Positions 23,900-34,264 are shown, counted from the first letter of the stretch. The stretch is 64,000 nucleotides of DNA from Mucilaginibacter sp. OK268 (GCF_900103125.1 NZ_FNJV01000002.1:682001-746000), one strand, 5' to 3'. Numbers and translations are program-made. Notes: generated by a model not told the origin, from the letters alone.

Positions 23900-26224
23900 A
23901 TGAATCAAAACTATACCGCACGGCTAAACTTCCTGTTAACCGTTTTAAGCTTCCTGATGTTAACATTCCAGGCCAGGGCACAAGCACCCAATGATGACCC
24001 TCATTTAGGGATCATTCCGGCGCCGGCTTCCATAACCAAAGCCCCGGGTACGTTTGTATTCAGTCAGTTAACACAGATCAAAGCCGATAATATCAAAGAC
24101 AGGAATGTTGCTTTCCTGAAAGATTTCCTGTTGAATAGTCGGCATTTTAATAACAAAGTATCCAAATACAATTCCAAAGTAAAATCGGCTAAAGGATCCA
24201 CCCTCATATTAACAGCAAAAGGAGCAGCAGCCTTACCCAAAGAAGGTTATAAGCTAACCATCACACCGCACCGCATTACTATTATTGGTAAGGATGCTGG
24301 GATGTTTTATGGTATCCAAACCCTCATGCAATTATTCCCTGTGGAAACTTCGGGCACCGAAAAATTCAATTGCATGACCATTGAAGATAGCCCGAGATTC
24401 GGCTACCGGGGTATGATGCTGGATGTATCGCGCCATTTTTTTACCGTACCACAAGTTAAAAAGGTTATTGAGCTGATGGCGGCTTACAAGCTGAATAATT
24501 TTCACTGGCATTTGGTTGATGGTCAGGGTTGGCGTATCGAGATCAAGAAATATCCTAAGCTAACTCAGGTTGGCGCCTACCGGATGCAAACTTCCTTTGG
24601 CACTAACCGCGATTGGCCCGATTCATTATCTTATGGCGGTTTTTATACCCCGGATGATATTCGCGATGTGGTTAAATTCGCGGCACAACGTTATATCAAC
24701 GTGATCCCGGAAATTGAAATGCCCGCGCATTCAGAGGCTGCTTTACGGGCCTATCCCGAACTCAAATGTGAGCCACCTGCCGATACCAAGATCCCCGCCA
24801 GGGATATCAACAATATCTATTGTCCTACCGAAGAAACTTTTACTTTTTTGGAGAATGTACTGACCGAGGTAATGGAACTTTTCCCAAGCAAATACATTCA
24901 CATAGGTGGCGACGAGGCTGGTAAACAACCCTGGAAAGAGTCGGCTTTTTGCCAGGCGCTGATCAAGGAAAAAGGATTGAAGGACGAGCACGAATTACAA
25001 AGCTATTTTATACAACGTATTGAAAAATTCCTGAACTCCAAGGGCCGCAGTATTATTGGCTGGGACGAGATACTGGAAGGCGGCCTGGCCCCTAACGCCA
25101 CCGTGATGAGCTGGACGGGCGAAGCCGGGGGCATTGCCGCCGCACGTCAAAAACATAACGTGATCATGACGCCGCAAACCACCGGTAATTATTTTGACCA
25201 TTACCAGAGCGGATCTCCTCAGGAACCGGTTTCTTTCGGTCGTTATGCAGCCTTAGAAGAGACCTATAATTACGATCCCGTATCTAAAGAGTTAACACCT
25301 GATGAACAAAAATATGTGATAGGCACCCAGGGTAATCTTTGGACAGAATACGTACCTACTGTGGCAAAATTGCAATACCAGATATTGCCGCGACTGTTCG
25401 CCCTTTCGGAAGTAGCCTGGAGTCAACCTAAAAATAAAGACTATACCAATTTTTCAGAGGTACGCCTGGCCAAACATTTTGCGCGCTTGGAGGCTATCCG
25501 TTACAACTATCGTGTGCCTACTGCCCTGCCGGTTATTGACACCATGGTTTTTGGCGATAAGTTTACGTTTGCACCCAAATCTGTAGTGCCTGGTGCCCGG
25601 ATCTTTATTACCTATAATGGTCGCGACCCGCTGGATACCGATTGGGAATATACCTCACCCGTAACTATTATAGTGCCTCCTAATGAAAAGCGTGAGTTTA
25701 AAACACGTGTGATCACGCCAACAGGTCGCCGGAGCATAGCTACCCGCATATTGATGTATAACCGCGCGTTGATACCGACAGTAAACTATACCGCCAATAA
25801 ACCAGGCTTAAGCTATAAACTCATCAAAAGCAAATTCACTACACCCGAGCAACTGGATTATGCTAACCTGCCCGATTCGGCCATTACCGATCGTTTAAAT
25901 GCCGAAACCTTTAAAAAGGATAATCCCAGCTTTGGCGCGGTGTACAGCGGTTATATCAACATCCCCACAGATGGGGCTTATAATTTCAGTACGGCATCTT
26001 ACACAGATACCCAGGTATTTATTGATGGCGAAAAAATAACCGAAAGCGAGCCTGCTCTTCCTTTGGCTAAAGGGTTTCACGCTATCAAGGTAAAATATAT
26101 TTACACCGCTCCTGCACCGGTACCGGGTTCATACCGGGTAAGGCAAACCCCGCTACGTGTTTTTATAGCGCCACCGGGTTCGGCAGGCAAAAAGGAAATT
26201 ATGCCGGGTATGTTGTTTAATTAG
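23900..26224 (+). CDS. GH20 beta-N-acetylhexosaminidase with PA14-like C-terminus
   Basis: Removes terminal beta-linked GlcNAc/GalNAc from glycans by substrate-assisted catalysis. The 774-residue protein has a signal peptide (ending FQARAQ), a GH20b N-terminal domain at about 30-160, and the catalytic barrel with FHWHLVDGQGWR, HSEAALRAYPEL and HIGGDEAGK, where Asp338-Glu339 is the catalytic pair. It ends with a chitobiase-type beta domain at about 550-620 and a PA14-like module at about 640-770 (GYINIPTDGAYNFSTAS). It lies upstream of the GH38 gene in the same direction with a terminator between them. Likely role: trimming N-glycan antennae or chitooligosaccharides. Confidence 0.95.
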   Translation: MNQNYTARLNFLLTVLSFLMLTFQARAQAPNDDPHLGIIPAPASITKAPGTFVFSQLTQIKADNIKDRNVAFLKDFLLNSRHFNNKVSKYNSKVKSAKGSTLILTAKGAAALPKEGYKLTITPHRITIIGKDAGMFYGIQTLMQLFPVETSGTEKFNCMTIEDSPRFGYRGMMLDVSRHFFTVPQVKKVIELMAAYKLNNFHWHLVDGQGWRIEIKKYPKLTQVGAYRMQTSFGTNRDWPDSLSYGGFYTPDDIRDVVKFAAQRYINVIPEIEMPAHSEAALRAYPELKCEPPADTKIPARDINNIYCPTEETFTFLENVLTEVMELFPSKYIHIGGDEAGKQPWKESAFCQALIKEKGLKDEHELQSYFIQRIEKFLNSKGRSIIGWDEILEGGLAPNATVMSWTGEAGGIAAARQKHNVIMTPQTTGNYFDHYQSGSPQEPVSFGRYAALEETYNYDPVSKELTPDEQKYVIGTQGNLWTEYVPTVAKLQYQILPRLFALSEVAWSQPKNKDYTNFSEVRLAKHFARLEAIRYNYRVPTALPVIDTMVFGDKFTFAPKSVVPGARIFITYNGRDPLDTDWEYTSPVTIIVPPNEKREFKTRVITPTGRRSIATRILMYNRALIPTVNYTANKPGLSYKLIKSKFTTPEQLDYANLPDSAITDRLNAETFKKDNPSFGAVYSGYINIPTDGAYNFSTASYTDTQVFIDGEKITESEPALPLAKGFHAIKVKYIYTAPAPVPGSYRVRQTPLRVFIAPPGSAGKKEIMPGMLFN

Positions 26225-26238
26225 TCCCAGGCCAATCA

Positions 26239-26275
26239 CAAAGCCCTTATCAATGCCGGTAAGGGCTTTGTTTTT
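26239..26275 (+). terminator. Terminator after GH20 gene
   Basis: CAAAGCCCTTA, a 10-base loop and TAAGGGCTTTG followed by TTTTT, 15 bases after the GH20 stop. The GH38 gene downstream therefore needs its own promoter, which is visible at 26302. Confidence 0.9.
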
Positions 26276-26301
26276 AGCCCATAATTTTATGGCTAAGTAC
26301 C

Positions 26302-26331
26302 TTGATTAATTCATTTTATATTATATGTTTG
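26302..26331 (+). promoter_or_regulatory. Promoter of the GH38 gene
   Basis: TTG at 26302-26304, 19 bases, TATGTTTG at 26324-26331: a full Bacteroidota promoter, 52 bases before the start codon and just after the GH20 terminator. Confidence 0.75.
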
Positions 26332-26383
26332 TACATTATAACATATTAAATTACTCCGTTAGATTTTAATCATCCTCATTATA

Positions 26384-29299
26384 ATGAAAAGACGACAATT
26401 CGGTATAAAAAACTTCTGCCTTATCACTATTCTGTTTTTACTGAGCACTGCGGCTACAGGTGTTTATGGTCAAAAAGCTCAACCTGCTTTTACCTCCATA
26501 ACCCTGCAGCCTACGGTGGCTTATGTAAAATATCATGGCGAAAACAGGCGTGTGGCGCGGCTGCTTTTCAGGAATGGCAAAAGTTATAACGCCGGGACTT
26601 TATCGGTTTCATTTAATAATCATACAGACAATATCGCCATTCCGGCCAGTACCACTGGATTGGAAGTTTTTGAAGTGCCTTTACCTGGCTCCGCTATAAA
26701 AATAGCTACCCAGGCTACCGTTACTTTAACATATAACGGGCAAACTTATACGGCCCGTTGCATTATGGAACCCGCCCGCGACAATTGGAGTGTGTATGTG
26801 CTGCCCCATTCGCATGTTGATATTGGCTATACCAACACACAGGCCAAGGTGCTTAAACTGCATATGGATAATATTGATGAGTCGATTGACCTGGCCGAAA
26901 AAACACAGAACTATCCTGCCGAAGCCCGTTTTAAGTGGACAACCGAAGCGATATGGGTGGTGGATAATTACCTGAAACAAGCCAATGCCGAAAAGAAAGC
27001 CCGCTTCTGGAACGCCGTCAAAAAAGGTTGGATAAGCCTGGATGGTGCTTACGGCAATATTAATACCAGCATGACCGACTCCCGGCAGCTGATGCAGATG
27101 TTCGCCAAATCGCAAAAACTGGCACGTGAACAGGGCATCGAGATCCATACCATGTTCCAGGGGGATGTTCCTGGCGCCTCATGGGGACTCGCAGCTCAGG
27201 CTGAGCAAACCGGTATTCATTACTTTTTGTCGGGTCCTAACGCGTCTGACCGGATCGGTAACCTGGCCAAATGGCAGGATAAGCCTTTTTATTGGTTATC
27301 CCCGTCGGGCAAACAAAAATTGCTGTTCTGGCAATGCCAGCCCTACTCTATCGGCTATCGACTTAAAGGCACCAAAATACCTAACTTTTTTACCATTGAT
27401 GATCCCAAACCTTACTATACCGGTCACCCCGAAGAAAACTTCCTGAACCCGTACCTTTTCCAATACCTGGGCGATCTGGAGCAAAACAATTTTCCGTACA
27501 ATATGACCATACTCACCTGGGCCATGAGCGATAACGCTCCTATCGACCCAGAACTACCCGATGCGGTAAAAGCCTGGAACGAGCATTATACTTCACCCAA
27601 ACTGATCATCACTTCGGTAAAACAGTTTTTTAACGACCTGGAAAAACAATACAAAAATGAGATCCCGTCTTTTAGTGGCGATTATACCGAATATTGGACG
27701 GATGGCGTTTCGTCTGCCGCACGGGAAACAGCTTTAAGTCGTATTACATCCGACAGGTTGAAACAAACTGGGGCCATTTGGGCTATTCGTAACAAACCTG
27801 CTTACCCGGTTGCCGCTTTTGATGACACCTGGAAAAACCTGTTGCTTTACAACGAACATACCTGGGGAGCCTATAACAGCGTAGGCGAACCCGATAACGA
27901 GAAGGTAAAAAGTGAATGGAATGTAAAGCAAGGCTATGTACTGCGTGCCGAAAAACAAGTTGATTCTTTAATGACAGAGGCTTTAAAACCATCTGCAACG
28001 CAAGCCAATGCCATTGATATATACAACACCACCAACTGGCCCCGCACCGACGTGGTTTATGTGCCAGCCAGCCTAAGCAAAACCGGCGATCTGGTTAAGG
28101 ATGCCACAGGTAAAAAGATACCCTCACAACGCCTGAGCAGCGGCGAGCTGGCTTTTGTGGCGAATGCCGTACCAGCCCTGGGTAAAAAAACCTATACTAT
28201 TCATGCGGGCAAAGCCTTCAATAATGGCCAGGCTAAAATCAATGGTAATAGTTTAAGCAATGGTATTTATACCCTTACTGTGGATGCCAAAAGCGGCAAT
28301 ATCATAAAGCTTATCAGAGGTGCATCTGGTCGTAATTACGTTGCCGCGGATTCTGCGGGTCTAAACCAGTATATGTATATGCCGGGCGATTCCTTAAAGA
28401 AACTCGTGAGTACTTCCAATACCCATATCAGCATAAAAGAAAAAGGGCCTCTGGTAGTGAGTATGCTTATTATCTCTGATGCTCCCGGCACTAAGGGTAT
28501 TACCCGGGAAGTAAGACTGGTAAGCGGACTGGATCAGGTGGAAATCATCAATACGATAGATAAAACCGCTATCAGGCGCAAAGAAAGCATACATTTTGCA
28601 TTCCCGTTCAATGTACCGGGTGCACAAGTGCGTTACAGTATTCCCTGGGGCAGTGCCCGTGCGGAGGCAGATCAGTTGCCTTACGCCAACCATAACTGGT
28701 TTACGATGCAGCGCTGGGTTGATGTATCCAACAGCGCGTACGGCATTACCTGGTCGAGCCCGGACGCGCCATTATTTGAGATAGGTAACATTACTACGGG
28801 CAATCTTTTGGGTGGCTTGCATCATGCACCACAATGGCTTTCGTTTACCCCGCAGTCACCGGTTTTGTACTCCTGGGTAATGAACAATCTATGGCATACC
28901 AATTTCCGTGCTGATCAGGAAGGTAAAGCTACTTTCCACTACTTTATGCAAGCCCATGAAAGTGGTTTTAACAGCTTTAAAGCCAACCAAACCGGCCTGA
29001 ATAATCATCAACCCTTGATCGTATCCGCGGCCACCAGCGCGCCGGAAAAAGGCTTATTCTTTAAGATCGATGGTGAAAGCATTTACATAGAAGCCATCAA
29101 ACCTACCGACGACGGTTTAGGTGTAATAATTCAACTGGTGAACAGCAGCGATATCGATAGTGAAGCAGCTATCACTCCGAATACAGTAGCCGCTATTAAA
29201 ATTTGGGAAAGTAATTTGATGGAAGATAAGCTGAAGGAGTTGGGGAGTCATTTTACTATCCCTGCTAAGGGAGTACTAAGCGTTAGGGTAGATAAATGA
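26384..29299 (+). CDS. GH38 alpha-mannosidase-like glycoside hydrolase
   Basis: A 971-residue secreted enzyme of the GH38 N-terminal family, which hydrolyses alpha-mannosidic bonds with retention using a zinc ion. The signal peptide ends ATGVYGQ. The zinc motif HSHVDIGYT places His142, His144 and Asp146 as ligands. Asp261 in FQGDVPGASWGL is the candidate nucleophile. The middle helical domain and large C-terminal beta domains follow (INTIDKTAIRRKESIHFAFPF). The divergence of the nucleophile neighbourhood from classical lysosomal mannosidases suggests a distinct subgroup, so specificity is uncertain. Context with GH20, GH29 and GH92 supports N-glycan breakdown. Confidence 0.88.
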   Translation: MKRRQFGIKNFCLITILFLLSTAATGVYGQKAQPAFTSITLQPTVAYVKYHGENRRVARLLFRNGKSYNAGTLSVSFNNHTDNIAIPASTTGLEVFEVPLPGSAIKIATQATVTLTYNGQTYTARCIMEPARDNWSVYVLPHSHVDIGYTNTQAKVLKLHMDNIDESIDLAEKTQNYPAEARFKWTTEAIWVVDNYLKQANAEKKARFWNAVKKGWISLDGAYGNINTSMTDSRQLMQMFAKSQKLAREQGIEIHTMFQGDVPGASWGLAAQAEQTGIHYFLSGPNASDRIGNLAKWQDKPFYWLSPSGKQKLLFWQCQPYSIGYRLKGTKIPNFFTIDDPKPYYTGHPEENFLNPYLFQYLGDLEQNNFPYNMTILTWAMSDNAPIDPELPDAVKAWNEHYTSPKLIITSVKQFFNDLEKQYKNEIPSFSGDYTEYWTDGVSSAARETALSRITSDRLKQTGAIWAIRNKPAYPVAAFDDTWKNLLLYNEHTWGAYNSVGEPDNEKVKSEWNVKQGYVLRAEKQVDSLMTEALKPSATQANAIDIYNTTNWPRTDVVYVPASLSKTGDLVKDATGKKIPSQRLSSGELAFVANAVPALGKKTYTIHAGKAFNNGQAKINGNSLSNGIYTLTVDAKSGNIIKLIRGASGRNYVAADSAGLNQYMYMPGDSLKKLVSTSNTHISIKEKGPLVVSMLIISDAPGTKGITREVRLVSGLDQVEIINTIDKTAIRRKESIHFAFPFNVPGAQVRYSIPWGSARAEADQLPYANHNWFTMQRWVDVSNSAYGITWSSPDAPLFEIGNITTGNLLGGLHHAPQWLSFTPQSPVLYSWVMNNLWHTNFRADQEGKATFHYFMQAHESGFNSFKANQTGLNNHQPLIVSAATSAPEKGLFFKIDGESIYIEAIKPTDDGLGVIIQLVNSSDIDSEAAITPNTVAAIKIWESNLMEDKLKELGSHFTIPAKGVLSVRVDK

Positions 29300-29374
29300 T
29301 CATTATCTTCAGGTTGCATAAATTGACTGCATTTGATATTAAGCCAGCTATGAATTGAAATTGAGCCGATCATA

Positions 29375-29491
29375 TTTATGGTTTACACTGTAAACCCATT
29401 TTTGATGATAAAATATATTTAAATATTTGATTATCAATAAAATATATTAATGTAAACCATAAAAAGTGTAAACCATGTAAACCCACTTTTT
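29375..29491. repeat. 117-bp repeat, copy 1, inverted to 56954-57068
   Basis: It begins TTTATGGTTTACACTGTAAACC, holding the palindrome GGTTTACA-C-TGTAAACC. TTTATGGTTTACA (29375-29387) is perfectly complementary to TGTAAACCATAAA (29451-29463), and further TGTAAAC units follow. The second copy is on the opposite strand, with about seven mismatches and no gaps. No open reading frame is present. It could be a small mobile element or a recombination/binding site. Confidence 0.85.
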
Positions 29492-29555
29492 GGTTAATTC
29501 TGTCAATCTAATCCAAAACTATACATCAATCCGTAACTGAGTATCCGGATCAAAT

Positions 29556-29598
29556 AAAAAAGAGGCTGATCATGATTCATGATACAGCCTCTTTTTTA
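29556..29598 (-). terminator. Terminator of the glycan operon
   Basis: AAAAAAGAGGCTG and CAGCCTCTTTTTT form a long stem whose apex is ATCATGATTCATGAT. On the minus strand it follows the last GH92 stop by 18 bases and ends in T6, closing the utilisation locus. Confidence 0.9.
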
Positions 29599-29615
29599 TA
29601 GCACGATCTATAGTT

Positions 29616-31907
29616 TTATTGATGTTTTGATCCCATATAAAAAGTGATCTCGCCACCATTCATAATGTCGGCGTGGCTTATGAAAAGACCGCTAAGTACC
29701 TTACCATTCAGTTCCATTTTTTGTACGTATACATTTTTAGGGCTTTGGTTTTTAACGTTGATGGTAAACGTTTTGCCATTATCCAGGTTGATCACCGCCC
29801 CATTCACCGCCGGGCTGCCGGTTGAATATTGGTCAGACCCAGGCGCTACCGGATAAAAACCCAATGAGCTGAAAATGTACCAAGCGCTCATCTGACCGGT
29901 ATCATCATTACCACCTAAACCATCTGGTGTTGGTTTGTACATACGTGGCAATATCATGCGGATGCGTTCCTGCGTTTTCCAGGGCTTGTCTGTCCAGTTG
30001 TACAGGTAAGCTACGTGGTGCGAGGGCTCGTTGCCATGCACGTAATTACCTATAATGCCATCGCGGGTAATGTCTTCGGTTTCTGCAAAATACTTATCAG
30101 GCAGGTTCATAGTAAATAACGAATCCAGGTAACCTACAAAGCGTTTGTTACCTCCCATCAGCTTGATCAGTCCTTCCGGATCTTGCGGAGCAAACAGGGT
30201 ATAGTTCCAGGAATTACCTTCAATAAAGCCTTCGTTAATAGTGCTCAATGGATCAAATTTTTGACGGAAAGTACCATCTGCCAGTTTGGGGCGCATAAAG
30301 CCTGCTTTGGCATCATACACGTTCTTATAGTTTTGAGAGCGTTTGATAAACTCTTCGTAAATATCATTGCGGTTCAGCTTTTTAGCCATCTGCGCAATAG
30401 CCCAGTCGTCAAAGGCATATTCCAGGGTTGATGATACCGACACACCACTTTTTTCATCAGGGATATAACCCCTATCTATGTACTCGCCTATGCCTTCATA
30501 ATCACGATGACGGGCTGTAGCTACGCAGGCATCCAGCGCCTTGTTGGCATCAAACGGGGCATTACCTTTTACAACCGCATCGGCCAGTACCACTACGCTA
30601 TGATAACCACTCATACACCAGTTTTCGTTCCCCGAGTTTGACCATATAGGTAACATCTTTTCCGGACTCTGGTCAAAGTGAACCATCATGGACTGTACCA
30701 TATCTGCATTGCGCTTAGGATCAATAATATTAAATAGCGGGTGCAAGGCACGGTAAGTATCCCACATCGAAAAAGTGGTATAGTTGGTAAAGCCATCGGC
30801 TTTATGCACATTTTGATCAAGGCCTTTGTATTGGCCATCCACATCCATATAAATGGTTGGATTGATCATGGCGTGATACATGGAGGTATAAAAGTTCTGC
30901 TTAGTCTCTTTACTGCCTTGTATCACAATCTTGTGCAGTTCCTGCTCCCATTGTTGCTGCCCGTCATTTTTTACTTTCTCAAAATCCCAACCCGGCAGTT
31001 CGGTACGCATGTTATTAAGCGCGCCATCCATACTTACCGGCGATATGGCAAATTTGATCCTGATCTTTTCGCCTTCTTCGGTTTTAAAATCAAAGTAGCT
31101 TCTGATCTGGCGGCCGGCTATTTCCGGGAAGTTTTTAGTTTGATTGAATTTACCCCAGAAACCTCCGTACACCTCACGTTTATCATATTTTTTGTAACCA
31201 TGCTGATAGAACGGTTTGGAAAAGCTCATGGCAAAGTACAGTGAGCGGGTGCGCGCCCAGCCATTAGTTTGGCGATAGCCAACCACGGTAGAGTCATTCA
31301 GTACCTTCAGGTAAGTCCACACATTTTTATCCGGATAGTTATAGATCCCCGCCATCAGGTCCAGAATGATGTGTGATTGATCTGATTTTGGGAATGTGTA
31401 CTGATGAAAGCCCACGCGGGTGGTGGTAGTCATTTCGGCAATGATATTGCTGGCATCCAGCTTCACTTTGTAATAGTTGGCCTCGGTAACCTCATTCTGA
31501 TGAGAAAAAGCAGAACGATAACCGCTCCCTGGTTTGTCTGCAGTACCTGGATTCAATTTCAATGCACCCACGGTAGGCATGATCAGGAAATCGCCCAGAT
31601 CTGAGTGCCCTGTACCACTAAAATGGGTATGACTAAAGCCTACAATAGTTTTATCATCATATTGATAACCGGCGCAGTATTTATATACATCGGGATTATA
31701 GTGACCGTTGAGTTCATAGCTGGCCGTATCTGTTTCGGGACTTAACTGCACCATACCAAAAGGAACGGTAGCTCCCGGATAAGTGTGCCCCATACGCTGG
31801 GTTCCTATAATGGGGTTAACGTACTGTACCAGTTTTTCTGCCGGGTGTGTTTGTGCACCTGCCATAAAAGTGGTGCCCAATAAAAAAGCAGTGAATAAAT
31901 GTTTCAT
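29616..31907 (-). CDS. GH92 alpha-mannosidase (canonical acid)
   Basis: A 763-residue secreted exo-alpha-mannosidase of family GH92, calcium-dependent and inverting, acting on mannose of N-glycans. The signal peptide ends FMAGAQ. The N-terminal beta domain starts YVNPIIGTQRMGHTYPGATVPFG; the (alpha/alpha)6 domain carries SNSGNENWCMSGYHSVV, HGNEPSHHVAYLYNW with the probable general acid Glu627, and GGNDDTGQMSAWYIFSSLG with the base region. It is the last gene of the operon, 9 bases after the other GH92 gene. The intact GNEP motif predicts ordinary mannosidase action, in contrast to its neighbour. Confidence 0.95.
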   Translation of the reverse strand: MKHLFTAFLLGTTFMAGAQTHPAEKLVQYVNPIIGTQRMGHTYPGATVPFGMVQLSPETDTASYELNGHYNPDVYKYCAGYQYDDKTIVGFSHTHFSGTGHSDLGDFLIMPTVGALKLNPGTADKPGSGYRSAFSHQNEVTEANYYKVKLDASNIIAEMTTTTRVGFHQYTFPKSDQSHIILDLMAGIYNYPDKNVWTYLKVLNDSTVVGYRQTNGWARTRSLYFAMSFSKPFYQHGYKKYDKREVYGGFWGKFNQTKNFPEIAGRQIRSYFDFKTEEGEKIRIKFAISPVSMDGALNNMRTELPGWDFEKVKNDGQQQWEQELHKIVIQGSKETKQNFYTSMYHAMINPTIYMDVDGQYKGLDQNVHKADGFTNYTTFSMWDTYRALHPLFNIIDPKRNADMVQSMMVHFDQSPEKMLPIWSNSGNENWCMSGYHSVVVLADAVVKGNAPFDANKALDACVATARHRDYEGIGEYIDRGYIPDEKSGVSVSSTLEYAFDDWAIAQMAKKLNRNDIYEEFIKRSQNYKNVYDAKAGFMRPKLADGTFRQKFDPLSTINEGFIEGNSWNYTLFAPQDPEGLIKLMGGNKRFVGYLDSLFTMNLPDKYFAETEDITRDGIIGNYVHGNEPSHHVAYLYNWTDKPWKTQERIRMILPRMYKPTPDGLGGNDDTGQMSAWYIFSSLGFYPVAPGSDQYSTGSPAVNGAVINLDNGKTFTINVKNQSPKNVYVQKMELNGKVLSGLFISHADIMNGGEITFYMGSKHQ

Positions 31908-31916
31908 ATTATATAA

Positions 31917-34202
31917 TTAGTTTTTCCCTGACAGAGAAAATGGAAAATCCTTGTCTTGCGTACCCCGGTTTTTATTTGGCGTTGCTCCCATCCCCACATT
32001 GATCACTGCACCCTGCATCAGTGCTTTATGACTAAGCCAGTTTGGGCTATACGTTTTACCATTAACATTAAACGTTTGTACATAGCGGTTTTGCGCGCTG
32101 TTGGCCGGCGCATTGATCACTACCTGTTTACCGCTCTCTAATGTAAGTGTTAGTTTTTTAAATAATGGCGCCCCCAGCACATACTGGTCGCTGGCAGGGC
32201 AAACCGGGTAAAAACCCATAGCCGAGAACACATACCAGGCCGATGTTTGACCATTATCTTCATCGCCGCAATAACCGTCAGGTGTAGCCTTGTACATCCG
32301 GTTCATGGTTTCGCGGGCCCAATACTGCGTTTTCCAGGGTTCGCCGGCATAGTTATACAAGTATATCATGTGCTGTATAGGCTGGTTACCATGCGCGTAC
32401 TGCCCCATATTAGCTATCTGCATTTCACGGATCTCGTGGATCACACCACCATAATAACTATCGTCAAATACAGGAGGCATGGTAAATACTGAATCCAGCT
32501 TGGTTACAAATTTTTGTTTGCCACCCATTAAATTAATAAGTCCTTGAATATCATGAAAAACACTCCAGCTATAATGCCAGCTATTACCTTCGGTAAAGGC
32601 ATCGCCCCATTTAAAAGGATTAAAGGGTGTTTCAAAAGAGCCGTCTTTATTTTTGCCACGCATTAAGCCGGTAGCAGGGTCAAACAGGTTACGGTAGTTT
32701 TGACTGCGTTTTTTATATATCCCAATTTCAGATTCCGGCTTACCCAGGGCTTTACCCAACTGGTAAATGGCAAAATCGTCATAAGCATACTCGAGCGTGC
32801 GGGCAGCGTTCTCGTTAATTTTCACATCGTAGGGCACATAACCCAATTCGTTGTAATATTTTACACCATAACGACCTGTAGCAGATATCGGGCCTTCGTT
32901 ATTAGCGCCATGTACCAAAGCATCATAAAGGGTATTGATATCATAGCCCCGCAAGCCTTTCAAATAAGCTTCGGCGACAACTGATGCCGAGTTATTACCC
33001 ACCATAATATCGGCATAACCCGGGCTTGACCACTCTGGCAGCCAACCACCTTCTTTATAGTCGTTGATCAGGCCTTCCTGCATCTCTTTGTTGATGGATG
33101 GGTAAACCAGGTTCAGGAACGGGTAAAGGGCCCTAAAGGTATCCCAAAAGCCCGTACCGCCAAACAGGTAACCAGGCATCACCTTGCCATTGTATGGGCT
33201 ATAGTGTACTATCTTATTCTGTGCATCCAATTCATACAGCTTGTTCGGGAAAAACAACATCCGGTACATACAGCTATAAAAAGTGCGGGTTTGGTCAATG
33301 CTGCCACCTTCTACATTAATACGGCTCAGGGTTTTATTCCATACCGCTTTGGCTTTTTGACAGGTAGCGTCAAAGTTATCGTTTGCCAGTTCGCGTTTAA
33401 GATTCAATTCTGCCTGTTCAAAACTTACAAATGAGGAAGCTACCTTCAAATGCACTTTTTCACCCTTAATGGTTTTAAAGCCGATAACCGCACCGGAATG
33501 AGGGCTGTTGATCTCCAGCGAATCATGAGCAAGTGTTTTATCATGCCATGCTTTGGCCAGTGTAAAAGGCTTATCTACATAAATCACAAAATAGTTTTTA
33601 AAATTGGTCATTTTACCACGTGCGTAGCGGGTGCTATAACCGATGATCTTTTGCTCCTTAGGCAATATTTTGATGTATGATGCACGGTTAAAAGCATCAA
33701 CAACGATGAATGAACTATCAGACTTAGGAAAAGTGAACCTAAACTGCGCGGCACGTTCTGTTGGTGTTATCTCTGTAGTAACATCGGCATCAGCCAGGTA
33801 AACACTGTAATAATAGGGTTTAGCTGTTTCTGATTTATGCGAAAACCAACTTGCACGCTCGTCCTGGTCAAAACGCAGCCGACCGGTTACCGGCATAATT
33901 ACAAATTGCCCGTAATCATTCATCCAGGGACTTGGCTGGTGGGTTTGCTTAAAACCCCGTATTTTATCAGCAGCATAAGTGTACTGCCAGCCATCTCCCA
34001 TCTTACCGGTTTGCGGCGTCCAGGTATTCATTCCCCATGGCAGGGCTATGGCCGGGTAAGTGTTGCCATTAGACAGATCGGGTTTGGAATCGGTCCCCAT
34101 CAATGGGTTGATATAATCAACCGGACTGCTAACCTTTCCGACTTGTTGAGCATAGGTATTTATACATAATGCAACCAAAATGGTGCTAAAAAGAGCTTTC
34201 AT
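31917..34202 (-). CDS. GH92 glycosidase with Gln in place of the acid
   Basis: A 761-residue secreted GH92 protein: signal peptide ending INTYAQQ, then YINPLMGTDSKPDLSNGNTYPA, PEWSSPGYADIMVGNNSASV, HGNQPIQHMIYLYNYAGEPW and GDEDNGQTSAWYVFSAMGF. At the position where the neighbouring paralogue has the acid Glu (GNEP), this protein has Gln607 (GNQP). From memory, GH92 members with Gln here have been linked to mannose-1-phosphate diester substrates, whose leaving group needs no protonation. The two GH92 enzymes are thus likely complementary. Specificity is an inference from a single motif; family membership is certain. Confidence 0.93.
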   Translation of the reverse strand: MKALFSTILVALCINTYAQQVGKVSSPVDYINPLMGTDSKPDLSNGNTYPAIALPWGMNTWTPQTGKMGDGWQYTYAADKIRGFKQTHQPSPWMNDYGQFVIMPVTGRLRFDQDERASWFSHKSETAKPYYYSVYLADADVTTEITPTERAAQFRFTFPKSDSSFIVVDAFNRASYIKILPKEQKIIGYSTRYARGKMTNFKNYFVIYVDKPFTLAKAWHDKTLAHDSLEINSPHSGAVIGFKTIKGEKVHLKVASSFVSFEQAELNLKRELANDNFDATCQKAKAVWNKTLSRINVEGGSIDQTRTFYSCMYRMLFFPNKLYELDAQNKIVHYSPYNGKVMPGYLFGGTGFWDTFRALYPFLNLVYPSINKEMQEGLINDYKEGGWLPEWSSPGYADIMVGNNSASVVAEAYLKGLRGYDINTLYDALVHGANNEGPISATGRYGVKYYNELGYVPYDVKINENAARTLEYAYDDFAIYQLGKALGKPESEIGIYKKRSQNYRNLFDPATGLMRGKNKDGSFETPFNPFKWGDAFTEGNSWHYSWSVFHDIQGLINLMGGKQKFVTKLDSVFTMPPVFDDSYYGGVIHEIREMQIANMGQYAHGNQPIQHMIYLYNYAGEPWKTQYWARETMNRMYKATPDGYCGDEDNGQTSAWYVFSAMGFYPVCPASDQYVLGAPLFKKLTLTLESGKQVVINAPANSAQNRYVQTFNVNGKTYSPNWLSHKALMQGAVINVGMGATPNKNRGTQDKDFPFSLSGKN

Positions 34203-34264
34203 TAGTTATAATTTAGTTGTGATGAAACTGCAGGTTTCAGGTTAATGTAATGTTATAATCTTTG

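Larger units (their letters stand above)
29300..29615. other. Gap between convergent GH38 and GH92 genes
   Basis: It contains a 117-base repeat (29375-29491) whose inverted partner is at 56954-57068, and a terminator hairpin (29556-29598). No gene was seen in the rest. Confidence 0.6.

Noticed and set aside
29375..29491. CRISPR-like or plasmid-iteron array of GTTTACA units
   Set aside because: The units are inverted as well as direct, spacers are not of constant length, and there is no cas or replication gene; a dispersed repeat fits better.
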